This document shows, piece after piece, positions 45,552 to 60,149 of a DNA stretch of 64,000 bases. The notes beneath the pieces were generated by a model, which worked only from the letters and a program-made list of their open reading frames with translations, was not told the DNA's origin and made no database searches. Each line of letters begins with the position of its first letter. Position 1 is the first letter of the stretch. The stretch comes from Torreya grandis (taxonomy: Eukaryota; Streptophyta; Pinopsida; Cupressales; Taxaceae): NCBI GenBank assembly GCA_037957365.1, contig JARHVA010001739.1, positions 1,922,001-1,986,000 of the forward strand, in the 5' to 3' direction. A program made the position numbers and the translations under genes.

Positions 45552-46142
45552 GAAAATATTAGGTAATAGATTTTATTTAACTAGAGCCAAAACTAAATAT
45601 GAAGAGTAGTCCCAACCAAGGACTATGGAATTGCCTTGTCACCTTGAACATAGGTTTAAATCCACATACTGACCCCCATCACATTGAACACCAAGCCAGC
45701 TAGTCCATTGCATCAGGTACCCTCATGGCTGACCTGCTAGACCCTAGTGTGAGAACAATACTATAGAGGTGGTTAGCTTGGGAAATGGACCCTAAGACCT
45801 CCCACTTCTAGCACTTAGCTCATAAACTATTAGGCTATCCCTTTCAAGTCCAAAAATGTTAGGTAATAGGTTTTATTTAACCAGAACCAGCTATGAAGAG
45901 TATTCCTAGCTATGGGTTGTGGACTTGCCTTGTCATATTGAACATAGGTTTCAAGCCACTTATCCACCCCTACCACATTGAACATTGAGCTAACTAGTCC
46001 ACCACATCGGGTACCCTTGTTGTTGATTCATTGGATCCTAGTGTAAGAATGATGTTATAGAGCTAGTCACCCTAGATAATGGAGCCTAAGACCTTTCAAT
46101 TCTAACACTCAGCTCACACACTACTCTGTCATCTCGATGAAT
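45552..46142 (-). repeat. Tandem SINE-like dimer, copy 2
   Basis: Same two units as 3709-4300. The minus strand of unit 1 again reads GGGATAGCCTAATAGTTTAT with the A-box-like TAGCCTAATAG, and GTCTTAGGGTCCATTTCC at the B-box place. Unit 2 follows from about 45857. Confidence 0.5.
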
Positions 46143-47224
46143 CTAAATTATAAATTTTTTTTAAATAAATAAAATTTATATTAAAAATAAAAATCAATTA
46201 TAAATTTATTTAATTGTGTAAATGATTTACTATTAGAATATATCTGAAGATTTCATAATAAAACATCAAATCATACATATTATTATGAGTTGTATATTTA
46301 CATAGCATAATAAACACCACCACTTTCAATACATTTCCTTATTGAAATTATAAATAGGAAAAAAATCCCCTAATTTACTTACTATTGGAATGCTTTACAT
46401 TATATTAAATAACAAAATATAATTACAGAAGGTTACAAAGTAAAATAACCAAATAAATCATAGCCCATACTCCATACTGGAAGAAAAAATTGGCTCAAAA
46501 CATAAAAATATAAATGGTCAAAGCATGGCAAGAGAAAATATAAATAAATAACCAAAATTTTAAGTATAGGTAACCACCCTAGGAGGTAGAGGTAGAGGGT
46601 CATCCTTAGGAAGTGCCGACCAAGAAGTGGTTCCACATCAGGAATCTCTAGAGTATTCTAGCCATCTAGGGGGTCATCATGAATAGTGATAGACTAACCA
46701 TTAGTAGGATATGTAAGAATAATAACACTTGCTTAAGACCACTGTGGATGAGTAACATCAGAATTTCCATGAGAACTCCAACCACTCCTTGGGGGAGGGT
46801 GAAGTTAAAAGTGTCCCCTACTTTAGGACTGACATCTACTTCTATGCCTCCTAGAAGGAAGTGGCAGGGGATGATGGGGCTGGCTATCTAGTGAAACTCT
46901 GATCATAGTGCACGGAGTACTCCCCCAGTGGTCAAGGAGATCCTATAGGTGGTGGAGGTCTAGCATCATCTTCTCAACTTGAACTTAAACTTGCAAGTAA
47001 ACTGATGCAATAACAACCTTTTCATTAATAGAAAATAAAATTCCACTTGTCTCATGATTAAAAATAACATTATTTTTGGCTTTCCAAAGCTAAAAGAGGA
47101 TGATAGCATGAAAAATATTCCAGAGAAAATTAATACAAGTTTTCCAATTAGAAAAATCCCCCAAAAGTGTCTGATGCTAAGAGACAGGCTTAGGATGATA
47201 AGGGTAGAATAATGAATGAATCTA

Positions 47225-47440
47225 TCACCAGGTAGATTGAGCTTTAGGACAAAACCAAAATAGATGTTTGAAATATCTTATCCACTTAAAAGTCAGACAA
47301 AAGTGATGGAGAATGTAGAGGTATAGTATCCTCTCACTAAGGGGGAGCCCTTTGTAAATTAAACCACATAAAAAATGAACAAACATGGGCTCTAAGACAA
47401 GGTGCCACACACAATCTAGACATGCAAGCTAAGTCCTGGG
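47225..47440 (-). pseudogene. LINE zf-RVT motif, copy 2
   Basis: Frame 47410-47225 reads FVHFLCGLIYKGLPLSERIL, then HHFCLTFKWIRYFKHLFW and FCPKAQSTW. The second Cys of the CxxC pair has become Phe. Confidence 0.75.
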
Positions 47441-48499
47441 AGAGGACTAAAGGCCCTAATGTCTATTGAGCTTCTCGAGTGATAGAGAGAATGGAATCAT
47501 CCCTTGATATATAAGCCTTTGGGAGTAGATTTTAAAGTGTGTATCATAGTTATACCTCCAATCTTTCCACCAGGCCTTCAAAGGCTATAAGGCAAGCTTA
47601 TGAAGTATAACATTAGGGAGTAATTCCTAAATATGAAGGATGGAAGGTAAGTCAACATTACTTAATTGAAACTTGTTTTTTTAAGTAGGATAGGGAATCC
47701 AATCTCTGGAGGTAACCAAATCATAGATAGTTCGAATCCCTTTACAAAATAATCAAAGATCTTTAATACCAAGTAATTCAGCTAGGGGGATGGAAGCATT
47801 GGTGAGAATAGGAAACCACCATAAGCTATGATCATTGAAATATAACCCTATGAAAAATCCATCCCCAACCTAATTCAAGTGGGGTTTGACTACTTTAAAA
47901 TCCTTCTAGATACTTTTGACTACAAATGAGCCTATAATCTTAACAAGCACATTAATGATGAGGAAGGATTGAAAGCCAATATTCTGCAAATTGGTTTTGC
48001 CATAGGGAGAGCCTAAAGAGATACAATGTTGGAGGAGGTTTTTAAAAAACTCATTACCCTAAATATACCAAAAAACCCATTTAGTACACAAGGCCATACT
48101 TTGTTGATAGGTGTCAATGATGGCCATGCCACCTTTATCGCAAGGAAGGCAAAAAATATCCCAAGCCACCTAATAAAAACCCTAGGCCTTTTTAGAAATG
48201 GCTCAAAGGAAATATCAAATAAGCTTGTCTAGATTACAATAAGAGGCTTTAGAGGGGGCCTAACAAGAGGAATAGTAAACATGAGTGGCTACCAAGATCT
48301 TGGTGCAAATATGGAACTTGCCTTCTAGAGAAAAGTGTTTGGTGATCCAATACTCAATCTTCATTTCAATCCTATTAAGGACATATTACCAAAGCTCAGA
48401 TGACAAGTTTTCAAAAGTGAAGGGGATGCCCAAGAACTTGAATTGTTCCCCCCCCTTAAGATATCCATTGGCAATTAAACTTCCTAAGACACTCAGGCA

Positions 48500-49750
48500 A
48501 AGGCATCATGACTTGACAAAAATACTAGGTTTTCCTCCATTAAAGGTTGGAACCAAAAGCTAGACAAAATATATCTAGGCATTGCATAGCTTCAATAAAA
48601 TTGGCCTCTTTCTCTTCAATCATGAATAAAGTGTCATCTAAAAAGAGTCCATTGATGAGATTAGAGGTGCATTCAGGAAACACAATGCCATGAATGACCC
48701 CATGTGAAGCCTTAGAAGCCAAGAGGTAGCATAGGGCTTTAATGGATAAAACATAGAGTGTTAGAGAAAGGGGGAAAACTTGGTCAATAGAATGTTAGAG
48801 CTTGATCCTCAATGTTTGATGCCCATTAATAGTGAGGCAAGTAGAGGTATAATAAAGTAAAGTCTGCACTTTATAAATGAAATAGGGGCCAAATCCGAGA
48901 GCCTTGAGCATGGCAAAGATTAAAATGCCACTTAATCTTGTCATAATCCTTTTCAATGTACAATTTAAGAAAAATAGTTCTCTAAAGAGAGGAGCAGGTC
49001 CAAGCCATGCCTTCCCAAACCATAATAAGATTATCCAAAAATATCTTCCTCTAATAAGCCCTATTTTTTATGGTCTAATAATGGTAGGTAGGATGAGTTG
49101 AATGTGTTTAGTGATGGATTTGGTGATAATCTTGTAAGAGGCATTGAGTAGGGATATCAACCTCTAACTGGTGAGAAGCTCAGGATCTATAGCTTTGGGA
49201 ATAAATTTGATAATTCCTTGATTGATTAATGAGTCCAAGAGATTGATTCTGTAAGGTTTCTTTGTAGACTTATATCAAGTCAGGGCTAGTTAACTCCCTT
49301 GTGGCTTTGTAAAATTTGTAAGGGAAGCCATCAAAGTCAGGGGATCTATCATTGATCATATAGTTCAAAGCCTCTGTAAGCTCCTACAAGGGGAGTGGGA
49401 CATCATAGAGCCATTGATCAGTTGGTTTGAACTTGTGAGGTACGATATCGAGGAAATTCTTATGATCTTGAGACCACTTAGTCATGAAAGGCTAGGTGTA
49501 AAAATCTTCCTTGTAATTCTCAAGAAAGGTCGAGGAGATATCTCACTAGGAGGTAAGCTAGGATTGAGATAATTGAATGGCTTTAATTTTCCCATGATCT
49601 TGTTTGACTTTTATTGATTTTAAAAACTCCTTGGAGGATTTATAACCAATTTTGAGCCAATGCAATTGAGCACGGAGATGGGCACCTCTGGTTGCATGAC
49701 TATCCACCACCTTGAGGTGGTGTTTGGGGGAGGCAGCCAGCCTCTGCAAC
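48500..49750 (-). pseudogene. LINE linker and RT relic, copy 2
   Basis: Frame 49749-49558 gives the linker SPKHHLKVVDSHATRGAHLR then AQLHWLKIGYKSSKEFLKSI, matching the WLKEGDKNTKFF signature. Frame 48722-48540 gives MASKASHGVIHGIVFPECTS then LINGLFLDDTLFMIEEKEAN and FIEAMQCLDIFCLAFGSNL, the palm region with LDDT in place of FADD. This copy preserves the palm better than copy 1, where a stop interrupts it. Confidence 0.75.
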
Positions 49751-50129
49751 TATATGTTGAAAAGATTAGTCTCAAAGGAGGTAGAGACCCATTTGAACTC
49801 ATTAAGTGTGGAATCATTTTATCACTTAAAAATTTAGGTGACATGTTTTCCATGATGGCAGAGGAAGGAGGTGGTGTGTATAATGGCCTCATTCCACCAC
49901 TCAATCCACCTAGTGATGTATTGGGGTCATGGGGCTAGGTCTTAGATTTGTTGGATGAGTCAAATGGAACCAACATGACTTAGCATAAAGGTATTGAGAA
50001 TAAAGTGATTAAGTGGCATATGGTACTACTTAGAGGTCCATTCCACTTTATAAGAGATGGGTGAGTGGTCTGAAAAAATAATATTCAAGTGGACATTGAC
50101 AAGTTGTCCATCAATGCTAGAAAAGTAAA

Positions 50130-50840
50130 AAATGATTTTAATCTAACATCATAAAGTGATTGAGATGTTTGAGCACGTGGTGATCAATAGATTGGTAGTT
50201 GGACTACATAAACCAAGACATGGGTTTAAATGTCCACCGTTGAGAAGAGGGTCTGCCAAGCCCCATTTATTTTTGAAATAGTAACAAGCCTCACATTCAT
50301 CAACACACCAACACATAGGTAGGGCCCCAACCTTATCTTGGAGGTGTTCAATCATATTAAACTCACCACACATAATCCATGTGGAAATAGGTACCCTATT
50401 TATGAAAGATTGCCAAAATAAGGAGCAATCATGGCCATCATTAGGAACATAGATGTTTAAAATGCCAAAGGATGGCCATTAATGTCAAGAATAATCCAAA
50501 CTACATGATGTGATGGAGCCTCCCCCATGCCTATAATATGGGAGGAGACCTTAGGAGTAATTAAAATGCAGGTGCCACCACATCTAGCCTCATGCAAGGT
50601 GGTGATCTAGGTGGATTTTGACCAAATGATGTGCAGGGACGTTTGGAGGAGAAATATAGATACCTTAACTTATTGAAGATAGAGAATATCTAAAAATCTT
50701 AATCTAATGATAAGTAGCTTACACAAAGTATTTACAAGTATACTCTGTAAAATCCCTAACATTCCATGATAAAACATCATAGGGATGGATAATCCATTTG
50801 AATCTCCCGTTGCCCGCCCTCAAAATTTTCCAACACTATA
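50130..50840 (-). pseudogene. LINE endonuclease relic, copy 2
   Basis: Frame 50373-50149 keeps MCGEFNMIEHLQDKVGALPM. The catalytic GDFN motif has become GEFN, so this copy has lost the Asp still present in copy 1. YYFKNKWGLADPL is retained. Confidence 0.7.
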
Positions 50841-50879
50841 AAGCTATTATGTTAGTGAGGGTGAGAGATTATGCCACCC

Positions 50880-51840
50880 AGTATCCTTATCCTCCTAAGG
50901 AGAGTTAGAGCCTTCATGAGTTGGGCTATGAAATCGCTTAGAGAATGAGCCACTGGTTGAGAGAATCTCATCCATAGACATCTTGAAATTCTAGGAGGCT
51001 GAAGAAATGATTATAGTTTGAGAGGAACCAAGTTATTAGGGGGTGGAAGAGAAATCCCTTGAGAGGGTGTGAGAAATAGAGGAGAATCCTCCTGAGGTGG
51101 TGACTAGGGTGTGTTTTGTGGCTTAGGGCCTGATGAAAATTTTTTTTTTTGGGGGGGCAAGGGGTATTGTGGTCCAACCATCACCTTGGTCTATCAGTTT
51201 TGGCTTCTCAATATGAGGAGGCAACTGAGGAGGCTTGGGATGGCTCATATGAGGAAAATCTTTAATGTGATGGTTTGAAGCCTAAAAATGAAATCAAGTG
51301 TTAGGAAGGTTGAAATAAACAACCTTTTGTGACCATTGGGTCTCCCCAACTTAGATTTTAATGAACTCTTTCAGCTTATTAGAGAGGTCAGCCTCCACAT
51401 AGACTCACTTGTTAGGGTGAGGGTAAAACCACATATCTAGTTCAATCATAACCATGCGTATTATGAGATCAATAATTTATGGAATAAAATCCTAAAAGTG
51501 AACTGACAGACTAAGAAGCTCAACCTAGATAGGGATATAAAGGGCATCATTATTAGAAACCTTAAAATCATGTGACTAGGGAGAAAAAATCATAATTTGA
51601 TTACAAAATAACCAAACATTGGACTTTATGAGAATTAGTTGTGTCTTAGAGGGATCCTTAAATGTAAACAAAAAGAAACCTTTGGTAAGGTCTCAGATTT
51701 TAGAGACATGGACACCTGGTGACTCCCAATGGTTATAGATCTACTTATGGAGGTAATCCTCCAAGGGGATGTCACCAAAAAAATAAGTAATGATAGATCA
51801 ATTTTCATATGACTTACAACATTTTTAAATAACAACATGA
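50880..51840 (-). pseudogene. LINE ORF1 relic, copy 2
   Basis: Minus-strand frame 51838-51635 includes FLVTSPWRITSISRSITIGS and ends KVSFCLHLRIPLRHN, the GFxLFxF region of DUF4283 in a shifted frame. The CCHC-like region and the Pro/Ser-rich tail (51177-50968) follow as in copy 1. Confidence 0.55.
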
Positions 51841-52010
51841 ATACTTACCTCCATAAGGGAAGGGAAGGCTGAGGGGTTACCTTGTCATAAACTTTCAAAA
51901 CAAACTTTTGAGCTCACTTGGGTGCTATTAGCTCTATCTCCTACATCAATAGATGTGATAGAGTGTAGATAAACCATAAATATAGGACCTATCCATCCAA
52001 AGGAGAACAT

Positions 52011-55000
52011 GCTAAGTGCATTTAATGCACTACAACCCTAAAAAATATCACAGACCTAACAGTATAAAAATCATGCACAGACACAAACCATGAAACCCTA
52101 CAGGAATGATTTATCCTTATCCTTTCAATTCAATATTCATTTAATTTGTTAAATTTTCTCTTCATTTAAAAATTCAAATGAGGGATATTTTTCTAAAATA
52201 AAATTAAGTGCAAAAAGAACAAGGGTGTCATGCACCAAGTCCCTACGAGGCTAGCATATGATTTTGGTATTGAGATAAAAACTAGGTATTTTGGTATTGG
52301 ATATGATAATTCGATGCCCCTAATGCTTTTATTTGAATCCCTATGTAGGAATATAATATGTTAACCAAGTTCTTCTATGGCAAGGGAGACAACAATCTGA
52401 GTATGACTAGCCAACCATTAAAAAGGAAACATTGTCATGGGTAATTATATATAAATTACTTGCTTGTAACAAGACATAAAACCATAGTAATATGGAAAAT
52501 AACTCCTTTATATGATGTGTATTTACATCATAATATTATTTAAAATTAGAATTGGAGAGATAGGTAGAATTCTCAATTGAAAAACTGCTCAGAAAAAATG
52601 TTATGTTTAATTCACTCTTGTCAAAGAAGAACACAATCAAAGTAAAAGGCATATGGATCATTCATTTTTAGGGAAGAATATATGTCTGGACCAACATTTT
52701 CAAGATCCAAGCATGTGACAAAGGTCATGAGTTCAAATCCTAACACAACGTAACCTAGATAAAGATCCTTAAGACAGCCATAGGGTTTTAAACTGCAAAA
52801 CCAGTCTAAAGGAAAAAAAAAACTTTAACAAATTGTCTAGAAAATACCTCATACTTTGATTTATTAAAGGGTTTGAATGACCTATAAATCGATGAAAAGA
52901 CCTTCATGGGGTTTGGCTGACTTTTATATGAAATATAATATCTTATGGTTTTTTGATCTAAATGGCAGGGTAAATGAGTGCTTAGAATAAACACTATCAT
53001 ATTTAAGTTAGGTCAAGTAAGAAATTGATGCGATTTTTTATACTGCATTTGGTTCATAATAATATTCATTTGGATATTATCATTAGAACTTATCTCTTTT
53101 ATAATTGAAAATTTTAATTTTAATATTAAAATATTTTAAAAAATACTTAAAATTTGAAAATTAATTACAAACATATAAAAAGCTACTTTGTAAAAGTTGA
53201 GGTCTCTTTCTTATGATTGAAATTATCTTTTATCGTAGGTTTGAATAGAATTATAGTCTCACGTAATGTATCTCTAAAATGATAGACAAAGACAACATAC
53301 AAATTTTCCATGCTATGGTGATGCTGGCATCATTGGCTAAGAGGATACAATTGTTGTAGTTGGAGATGAACGATACATGGATGCACCCACCAACTAGTCT
53401 TTATGTGGATGGAGATCAAGGGTATGAAGGTTTGTTAGGCACTTAACTAACATTATTGTCTTCTTATATAAGTATTTCTAAAATAAGACGGTTTTAGGCT
53501 CTCATGAAGATTGTGTTATTTTATCATATCCTTTATACTAATACTTGATTTTTTTCCAAAAAAATATTAAAGGTCAATTCAAAAAGTTGATGTTACGGTA
53601 TTATTAAGTGCAAATTGATATTGATATTAATTCCTCTATATTATAAATTCAATACATATTATTTTACCCTTTAAAGAAGAATATTGTCTTCTTATTATAG
53701 ATGATTGATATTTTAAAAATATATATTTCAAACGTCAATTTACAAAGTTGATAAGTTATTATTAAGAGCATATTGATAGTGATGTCAACTACTCTCTATT
53801 ACAATTGTGACAAATATTATTTTATGAATTAAAAAGAAAATGTTGATGCATATTTAAAATGAAAATGGTTTTTTATTTTACAATATATCTTTAAAATAAT
53901 AAAGTTGTAGGATTTCATGTTGCATCCCTGAAAAGGAGATTGAAGATCTTCATAGTGCATCTTTAAAAGAGAAGGTTTTAGGTTTTCATAATGTATCTTT
54001 AAGATGGAAATAGTTATAATAGTATTATATAATTTAGGATGCTTAAGTTCTTGTATTTGACACTCAAAAATCAAAGTATATGCAAAACATGATGTAAGAG
54101 GGTTCATATGGAGGTGCTTATGCACCAAAAAATTCATTAACTTTAAAAATACTCTTAAGGTAAAATATGCCTACTCAATATCAAAATACAAAAGAGTTCA
54201 ATACAATAGGATATAATTTAATTTTAGATATGATTTATGTGTAGCCTTTAGTTTAATAATATTTAATTACAAAAAATATATGATCTACATTAATTTCATC
54301 TATTTCTAATCATGCATCATAAGAAAATAAGTATGAATAGATAACATTTGTTATGAACCTTCAAGCAATCCTATACAATCCTAAAAATATTTCTTTGAGT
54401 GTTATGACATATTATGCATAAATGTATTTCTAATGCTAATATATTTAAATAATTATTATTTCATATATTTTAGAAGTTTACATAAATGACCCTTCTACAT
54501 TGGGAGAAGAGAAGTCAGAACCATGAACCTTAGGAAGAGTTTTAACACAAGTCCTATATGTGAATTTTTTTTAACAACTCCTATCATGATTTTTTCTTTA
54601 AAGAATGGTTTAAAATGCTTAGAGCAGCCAATATCAAAGCAATGATTTCATTTTTTCTAGTCATTTATGTCCACTAAGATATATCTTGCACTATAATGAG
54701 TATCAACATTTGAGTATCATTGCCCTTGTTTTAATTCAAAATGGGCAAAACCAAAACACTCCAGTCAATTGAAAATAATTAAGACAATAATATCTAGATT
54801 GAAGTTGTCTGTTTATCGTTGAAAGAAGTAGAAATAAAAATGTCAATGGCATAGATGATGCTAAAATATTTCTTTGTAGTAAGCATTCAACCTCATTCCT
54901 TCTCGAGATGAGTTTTACAAAATGTAAGTAGAGTCTTGAAAGTTTTATGAGATTAATAAGTGAAAAAATAAAGCCTTACAGTCTCGTCAAATATTAAATG

Positions 55001-56505
55001 TTTAGAGAGTTAATAGACATATTGCAAAGAGAAACAATACAACATAAAACACCTATAAAAAGAAAAATATAACAATATGAAGCCACAAGCAATTTTTTTT
55101 TCTCTAGAATGTTTTGTTGCTCAACGCTTTCTTGAGACACCAACAGTTTTTCCCCTGTGACTTGTGGTCTTTGTATGTTATCTATGCACTCGTAAAGCCC
55201 AATAATGATGAAAACCATGATTATTCCTGAAAAAGTGATGGTAAAAGTTAAAATTAACAGTCTAAAATAAGAGAGGAAGAGAGTGCCTTGAAGCAATAAT
55301 TGTTAAATAGTTAATAATGATAATAAAAACAAGGAACAAAGTTAACAAGTAGCTTTATGTTAACTTTAGATGTCATGTCATGTTTATTAAAGTAAAATTG
55401 GTAATAGTAATGGGTACAATTCCATTACATTAAGAAACAATCTTTAAAAAATTACAAAAAACTTCTTTAAAACTTTTTGGTGCTTTTCAAAGTAAATGCA
55501 AATGCACTGATAATGTATTCATTTGAAATCAAAGCAATAAGGAAATTTATCATTTTATATCCCAACTCCCAAGTCACTCGACATGCCCACATAAATATAT
55601 TGAGTCTCAAGTGACATCAAAACTAGTCAAAACAGGTTCACTCAGCAAGACTCAACTACACTTGAATAGACTCCACTATCATCAAAACAAAACAAAAAAT
55701 AGCTTACGACTCGATCAAAACTCTTTTGAGATAATTGAATACAATAGGTCAATGTTATAGCAGGTGATTGCTTTATCTATAATTGAATGTTCAAATTTAA
55801 ACTTAAATTCTTGTAGAACCAAAAAAACATATTTCATATTGTTCCCTCTATTTCAAGAAGTGTCAATTTTTTGAGCCTTGATGTAGAGTCTGGTCCAATT
55901 CTAAATATTGTTGTGGGATATTGGTCTTATCAAGTCTAAGAAAAGATCCAAAGCTAAAAGGTTTTGAACTTTGAACCCTTTACCTCACCAATTCAATTAA
56001 AAATAATTATCTCTCATATCAGAGTTTCTATTATTCTCCATCTCATCATAATTGTGATGTCGACAAACAGACAAATACCATCACCTAACCAATCTAATCT
56101 AAAACTTAAGGCACAAACTACTAGATATTGTCTTGTATTTAAAAATTGGTGGTCATCATATTAATTTTTTAGAGAATGATTTTAAGCAAATAAACCTTCT
56201 CCATTTTGGTTCAAGTAGTATCAAATTCCTACATGTCGGTAGAAACCTAGATACAAAAATTTGACAATGAACTTCATTTTTAATGCTAACTTTACACAAA
56301 AATAATAAAAGTGTAATATCAATAAGCTGATTTAAAGCATAAAGACAAAAAAAATTGAAAATTTTCAAAGAGTTGTGGTGCTATGGTAATGAAGACACTT
56401 TGTATAACATGGTCTTGGTTAAAATACTTCCACTGCTACAACAACACAACCATTTAACAAGGGGTCTTAAACCACATCATTTTCCAAGATGGGTATTTGA
56501 AAACC
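52011..56505. other. AT-rich non-coding block, copy 2
   Basis: Duplicate of 10131-14617. The exon-like stretches recur: plus-strand near 53279-53445 (same internal TAG as copy 1) and minus-strand 55296-54994, which is open for 100 codons here and contains ECIDNIQRPQVTGEKLLVSQ. I recognise neither. Confidence 0.3.
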
Positions 56506-57180
56506 TTATGAAATTGTGAATATAGAATGGGAATTCTAACATATATCAAATACAAGATTGATATGTCCCAGGCTATTTTCTAGAACCATCATAAAGCCAT
56601 ATATCTAGGCTACAAGTGAATCTGCAAGGTTTTCTTGAAATTACTAATCAAGGAGTTAACATTTCTGCATTTATTTATGTTGATGCTCCATTAATTTTTA
56701 TATAACCTAAATTTTACTCTATAAATCACATGATCTCTACACTAACCTTCATCTTGTAGATGATTTATAGCTAACAAAAGCTTATGCCAGTGAATTGATG
56801 ATAAATAAATTCTTCTTCGATAAATATTTAATAAATTTATACAACTATAAATGAGTGAAAAATGCATGTCAACGTCATTGCATGCTAGACCTGAATGCCA
56901 AAAAGTTATGACTATACAACATTCATCTCCAACATATATCAAATCTAGGATGACTGAAGTGCTAAGGCTATTTTCCACAGCCATGATAAACTTGAGAACT
57001 GGGCTACAAGTAGATCTACAAAGTTCATCTCAACTTATCAATCAAGTTGTGAATATCTCTAAAATTATTCATGTTGATTCTTCATTCAAGTTTCAAAAAT
57101 ATTAACAACCTATATTTTACTCTAAAAAGAACATGAAATCCTTTAAAACCTTTATTATACTGAACATTTATAAGTTTCCT
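56506..57180 (+). repeat. Two diverged tandem units, ~393-bp period, copy 2
   Basis: ACATATATCAAAT occurs at 56540 and 56932 with the same surrounding homology as in copy 1. The second unit lies inside an 84-codon open frame (56851-57105) that in copy 1 is interrupted by a TAA and a TAG at the equivalent of LRTGLQVD. Confidence 0.6.
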
Positions 57181-57765
57181 ACTAGATAAGTGCATAACTG
57201 AGTGGTATAAATATACTTGAGAAAGCATACCTAATAGTCAATAGTTTTAGATAAAGTAACTAGTGATGATATTTCCTAAGAAGGGTAAGATAATATTCCA
57301 CCTAGTATGCAATACACCAATTTCTACTGATATGGTTGATCTTTGTATTGGAAAACTAATCTTCTATTTTTATATTAAATTACTTCTCATAACAAGGTCT
57401 AATAATAATAAAATGCTTGTGTTTAGGAAAGTTCCAGCAAACAATCAGTTTCAATAAGAAACTTAAAAGTGAGGATTTTTAATCATCTAAAATAAGAAAA
57501 TCCTCATGACCAGCCTAAATTAGATGGACAAATGGTCTGGAAAATAACTCAAACATAATACAAAAAATGGTCTATATATGAATCATCATAGCCTTTGAAG
57601 TCTAAATGGCAGAAACAGAATGAATTGGAAATTTGAGTGATCAAAAATCCAAAGATAGAAAGAAATAATAGAAATGAGATAATCCATTTGATGGCATATT
57701 GTCTATAGTTCACTTATTACACTAACATACAAACTTGACATTTAGAACATGGAGTATGTGCATAC

Positions 57766-58406
57766 CTTCTAAAGATCCGTTTGCATTATATTTAGGCAGT
57801 TTTCTAATAGCCTGCAAAAGGATAAATATCAACATAGATAATTTTTGAAATGAAAGACAAAATGAACATAAGAGTGTAATACAAAAGTGTTTATAATGTT
57901 CACCCCAGAAGAAGCCTAATTACATTGGGCACTAAGAGAATATTCAATCTGTATAATTTCAATTTCAATTGTAGAAATCTGCTCAAGAACCTCTGGAGTG
58001 CCCATAAACTGAACAAACCTATTATAGAATATAATAGCAAGCCTTGTCAAGAAATTGATCAAATTGGTTATGATAAAAGTTGTAGATTGCACTCATTAAT
58101 CAAATAGACAAATCCATGCTAACTATAAATTGTTTATCAAATATATACAATAAAGTGACATCATTATTTTCTCCACTTCAATCATCATTAAGAATTGGTA
58201 TTAGAAACTACAAATAGACTTGCATACCTTTCAATTGTGCCCTTGGTAAACCATGACCTTTCATGTCCACTGGCCACCTCTAATACAATGGAATAGCCAC
58301 CCTTTTCAATTTGCTCCCCCAATGTCTTGAGATTAGATAGAAATGGCTTTAATAGTCTAGAAGCCAACTTCTTAGTCACCCCATCACTCGTTATAACCAT
58401 TTTTCA
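57766..58406 (-). pseudogene. CIP7-like gene fragment, three exons, copy 2
   Basis: Same three exons as in copy 1: exon a 58406-58228 (VITSDGVTKKLASRLLKPFL ... GGYSIVLE ... WFTKGTIER), exon b 58018-57904 and exon c 57811-57766. Exon b is closer to the family than in copy 1: FVQFMGTPEVLEQIS then TIEIEIIQIEYSL, so the two TAG codons of copy 1 arose after the duplication from CAG. A new TAA/TAG is present near its end (QCN-stop-AS). The intron sites are kept, but the GT donor context after exon b has changed. Confidence 0.8.
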
Positions 58407-60149
58407 CGTAGCAAAATCAACCCCAAAATCACATGACACAAAACATACTATAAATATAGATACATGATACAATATAGTTGATTCTAGATAATGTCCTAAA
58501 ACATTAACCTGTGAAAATCTCAAAGCTTTATTAACATACTCTATATTATATTAGATCTCCACATGGATGTGAATCCTCAACCTAAAGACCAAACTGGGGT
58601 CTTTTTCAAAGCACCCAATATTATCACTTATTTCCTAATCTCAGCACAATGCTCAAATCTTGATGCAGATCATGTATTATGGAACACATGGTAGGCCCAA
58701 ATCAACAAGATTGTAAGGTCATATTTACAAAATTTTAGGAAAAACAACAGACCTGCTAGTTATAAGAGAAACCATGTGGCATATGTGCCTCCCATCATGT
58801 TACGTATAATTAGAATAGAGCTAATACTACAACTAACATTGTTTCCAAGTTCTCCACTTTATGGCCTATACAATTTAGAGCTCTAATTGTATCAGAGATT
58901 CAAATCTCCTCAAAGAAATAGAGCCTTACCCAATAGACCAAAAAGGTCCTTTGCAAGTTACCCACTACCATTCCCCATTCATTATGTCAGCATATTCACA
59001 GTTGCTTAGGAAAATGATTGAATTTTCCATTACATTTGGCTAGAATTATTTTTAATATGTTAATGCTCTATGCAATTTACAACTATAGCTTTGATTTTAG
59101 CTACAATACATCTAGGAACTAAAATGTGTTACATGAGTGGTATGGAAATACCAACAATGGATTCATAGATCTACTGTGAGTCTCAACTGGTCTTATGCAT
59201 TTTACAATTTGGGTTTAATGTAATACATAATGCTTACCTTGTCTTAGTAGGAGTGAGCTGAAACACAACAAAATCCATCACCATAACACCTATTTTTAAA
59301 TTTCTCTGTTATGCATAGCGAAGGCAACATAAAACTCAACACTTCATCTTGTTCCAAAATATGAATTTACCACCATTAAATATACATTATTATACACTAT
59401 GTTGTTACTAACATATTAATTTTTTTATAAGGACAAGAATTTAATCTTATAATTAAAAAATAAAGGGAAAGATCCAATAACATGATATGTAACATGCAAC
59501 AAATTAGCAAATTAAATATAGAGTGCAAATTCTTTGACTATATTGATATAATCATGCAGAACATAGGCTATAGATTATGAGTTTTGTAGCATAAATGAGT
59601 GCAAAATACATAACTTAAATTCTTTAATTATATTGACATATCTAAGTAGAATATACACTATAGACAATGGAACAATACTAAGCGAATGTACAACAATCCA
59701 ATAATACACTATTTATACATTTTAATGATTGATGTTGATCTGATACATTAAGTTTTTTTTATTTTGAATAGATCCAAAAAAAAAAATCTTTTTTACACAT
59801 TTAAAAACATATTTTTTTGTGCAAAAAAAAAAGATTTCCATAAAGTGAGCATGTTGGAATTCTGTTAACATGTAGATTGTTGTCATTCTTTTACCTACGT
59901 AAAATTGCATTAAGAAAATATTAGTGGACTTAATAAAGATTTAAGACATGTATTAATATACTATCTTGATGATTGTTTTATTTCTTTTGGAAAAACAAAA
60001 GTAGTGGCAATGGCTATTTTTTAGGAGCACTTACTGCTCAAAAATATATGCGACGATGTTGTTCATGGCAAGTGAAAAAGTTCCTTGTAGTTTAAAATGG
60101 CATAAAAAAAATACTACAGTTGAGGTGTCTTATTTATAATCACTTAATG
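58407..60149. other. AT-rich non-coding stretch, copy 2
   Basis: Duplicate of 16515-18300 without the (AT)n tract. I see no gene in it. Confidence 0.4.

Larger units (their letters stand above)
46396..52010 (-). mobile_element. Decayed L1-type LINE, copy 2
   Basis: Duplicate of the LINE at 4555-10130 with the same domains in the same order on the minus strand: ORF1 (51840-50880), endonuclease (50840-50130), linker and RT (49750-48500) and zf-RVT (47440-47225). It lacks intact frames. A T11 G7 run at about 51140-51157 is an expansion not found in copy 1. Confidence 0.85.

Noticed and set aside
53829..54137. Minus-strand 102-codon ORF in copy 2
   Set aside because: It has internal near-repeats (HYENLKPS/HYEDLQSP) that come from a short repeated DNA phrase (GATCTTCATA.TGCATCTTTAAA). 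The frame is not open in copy 1 and no domain is visible.
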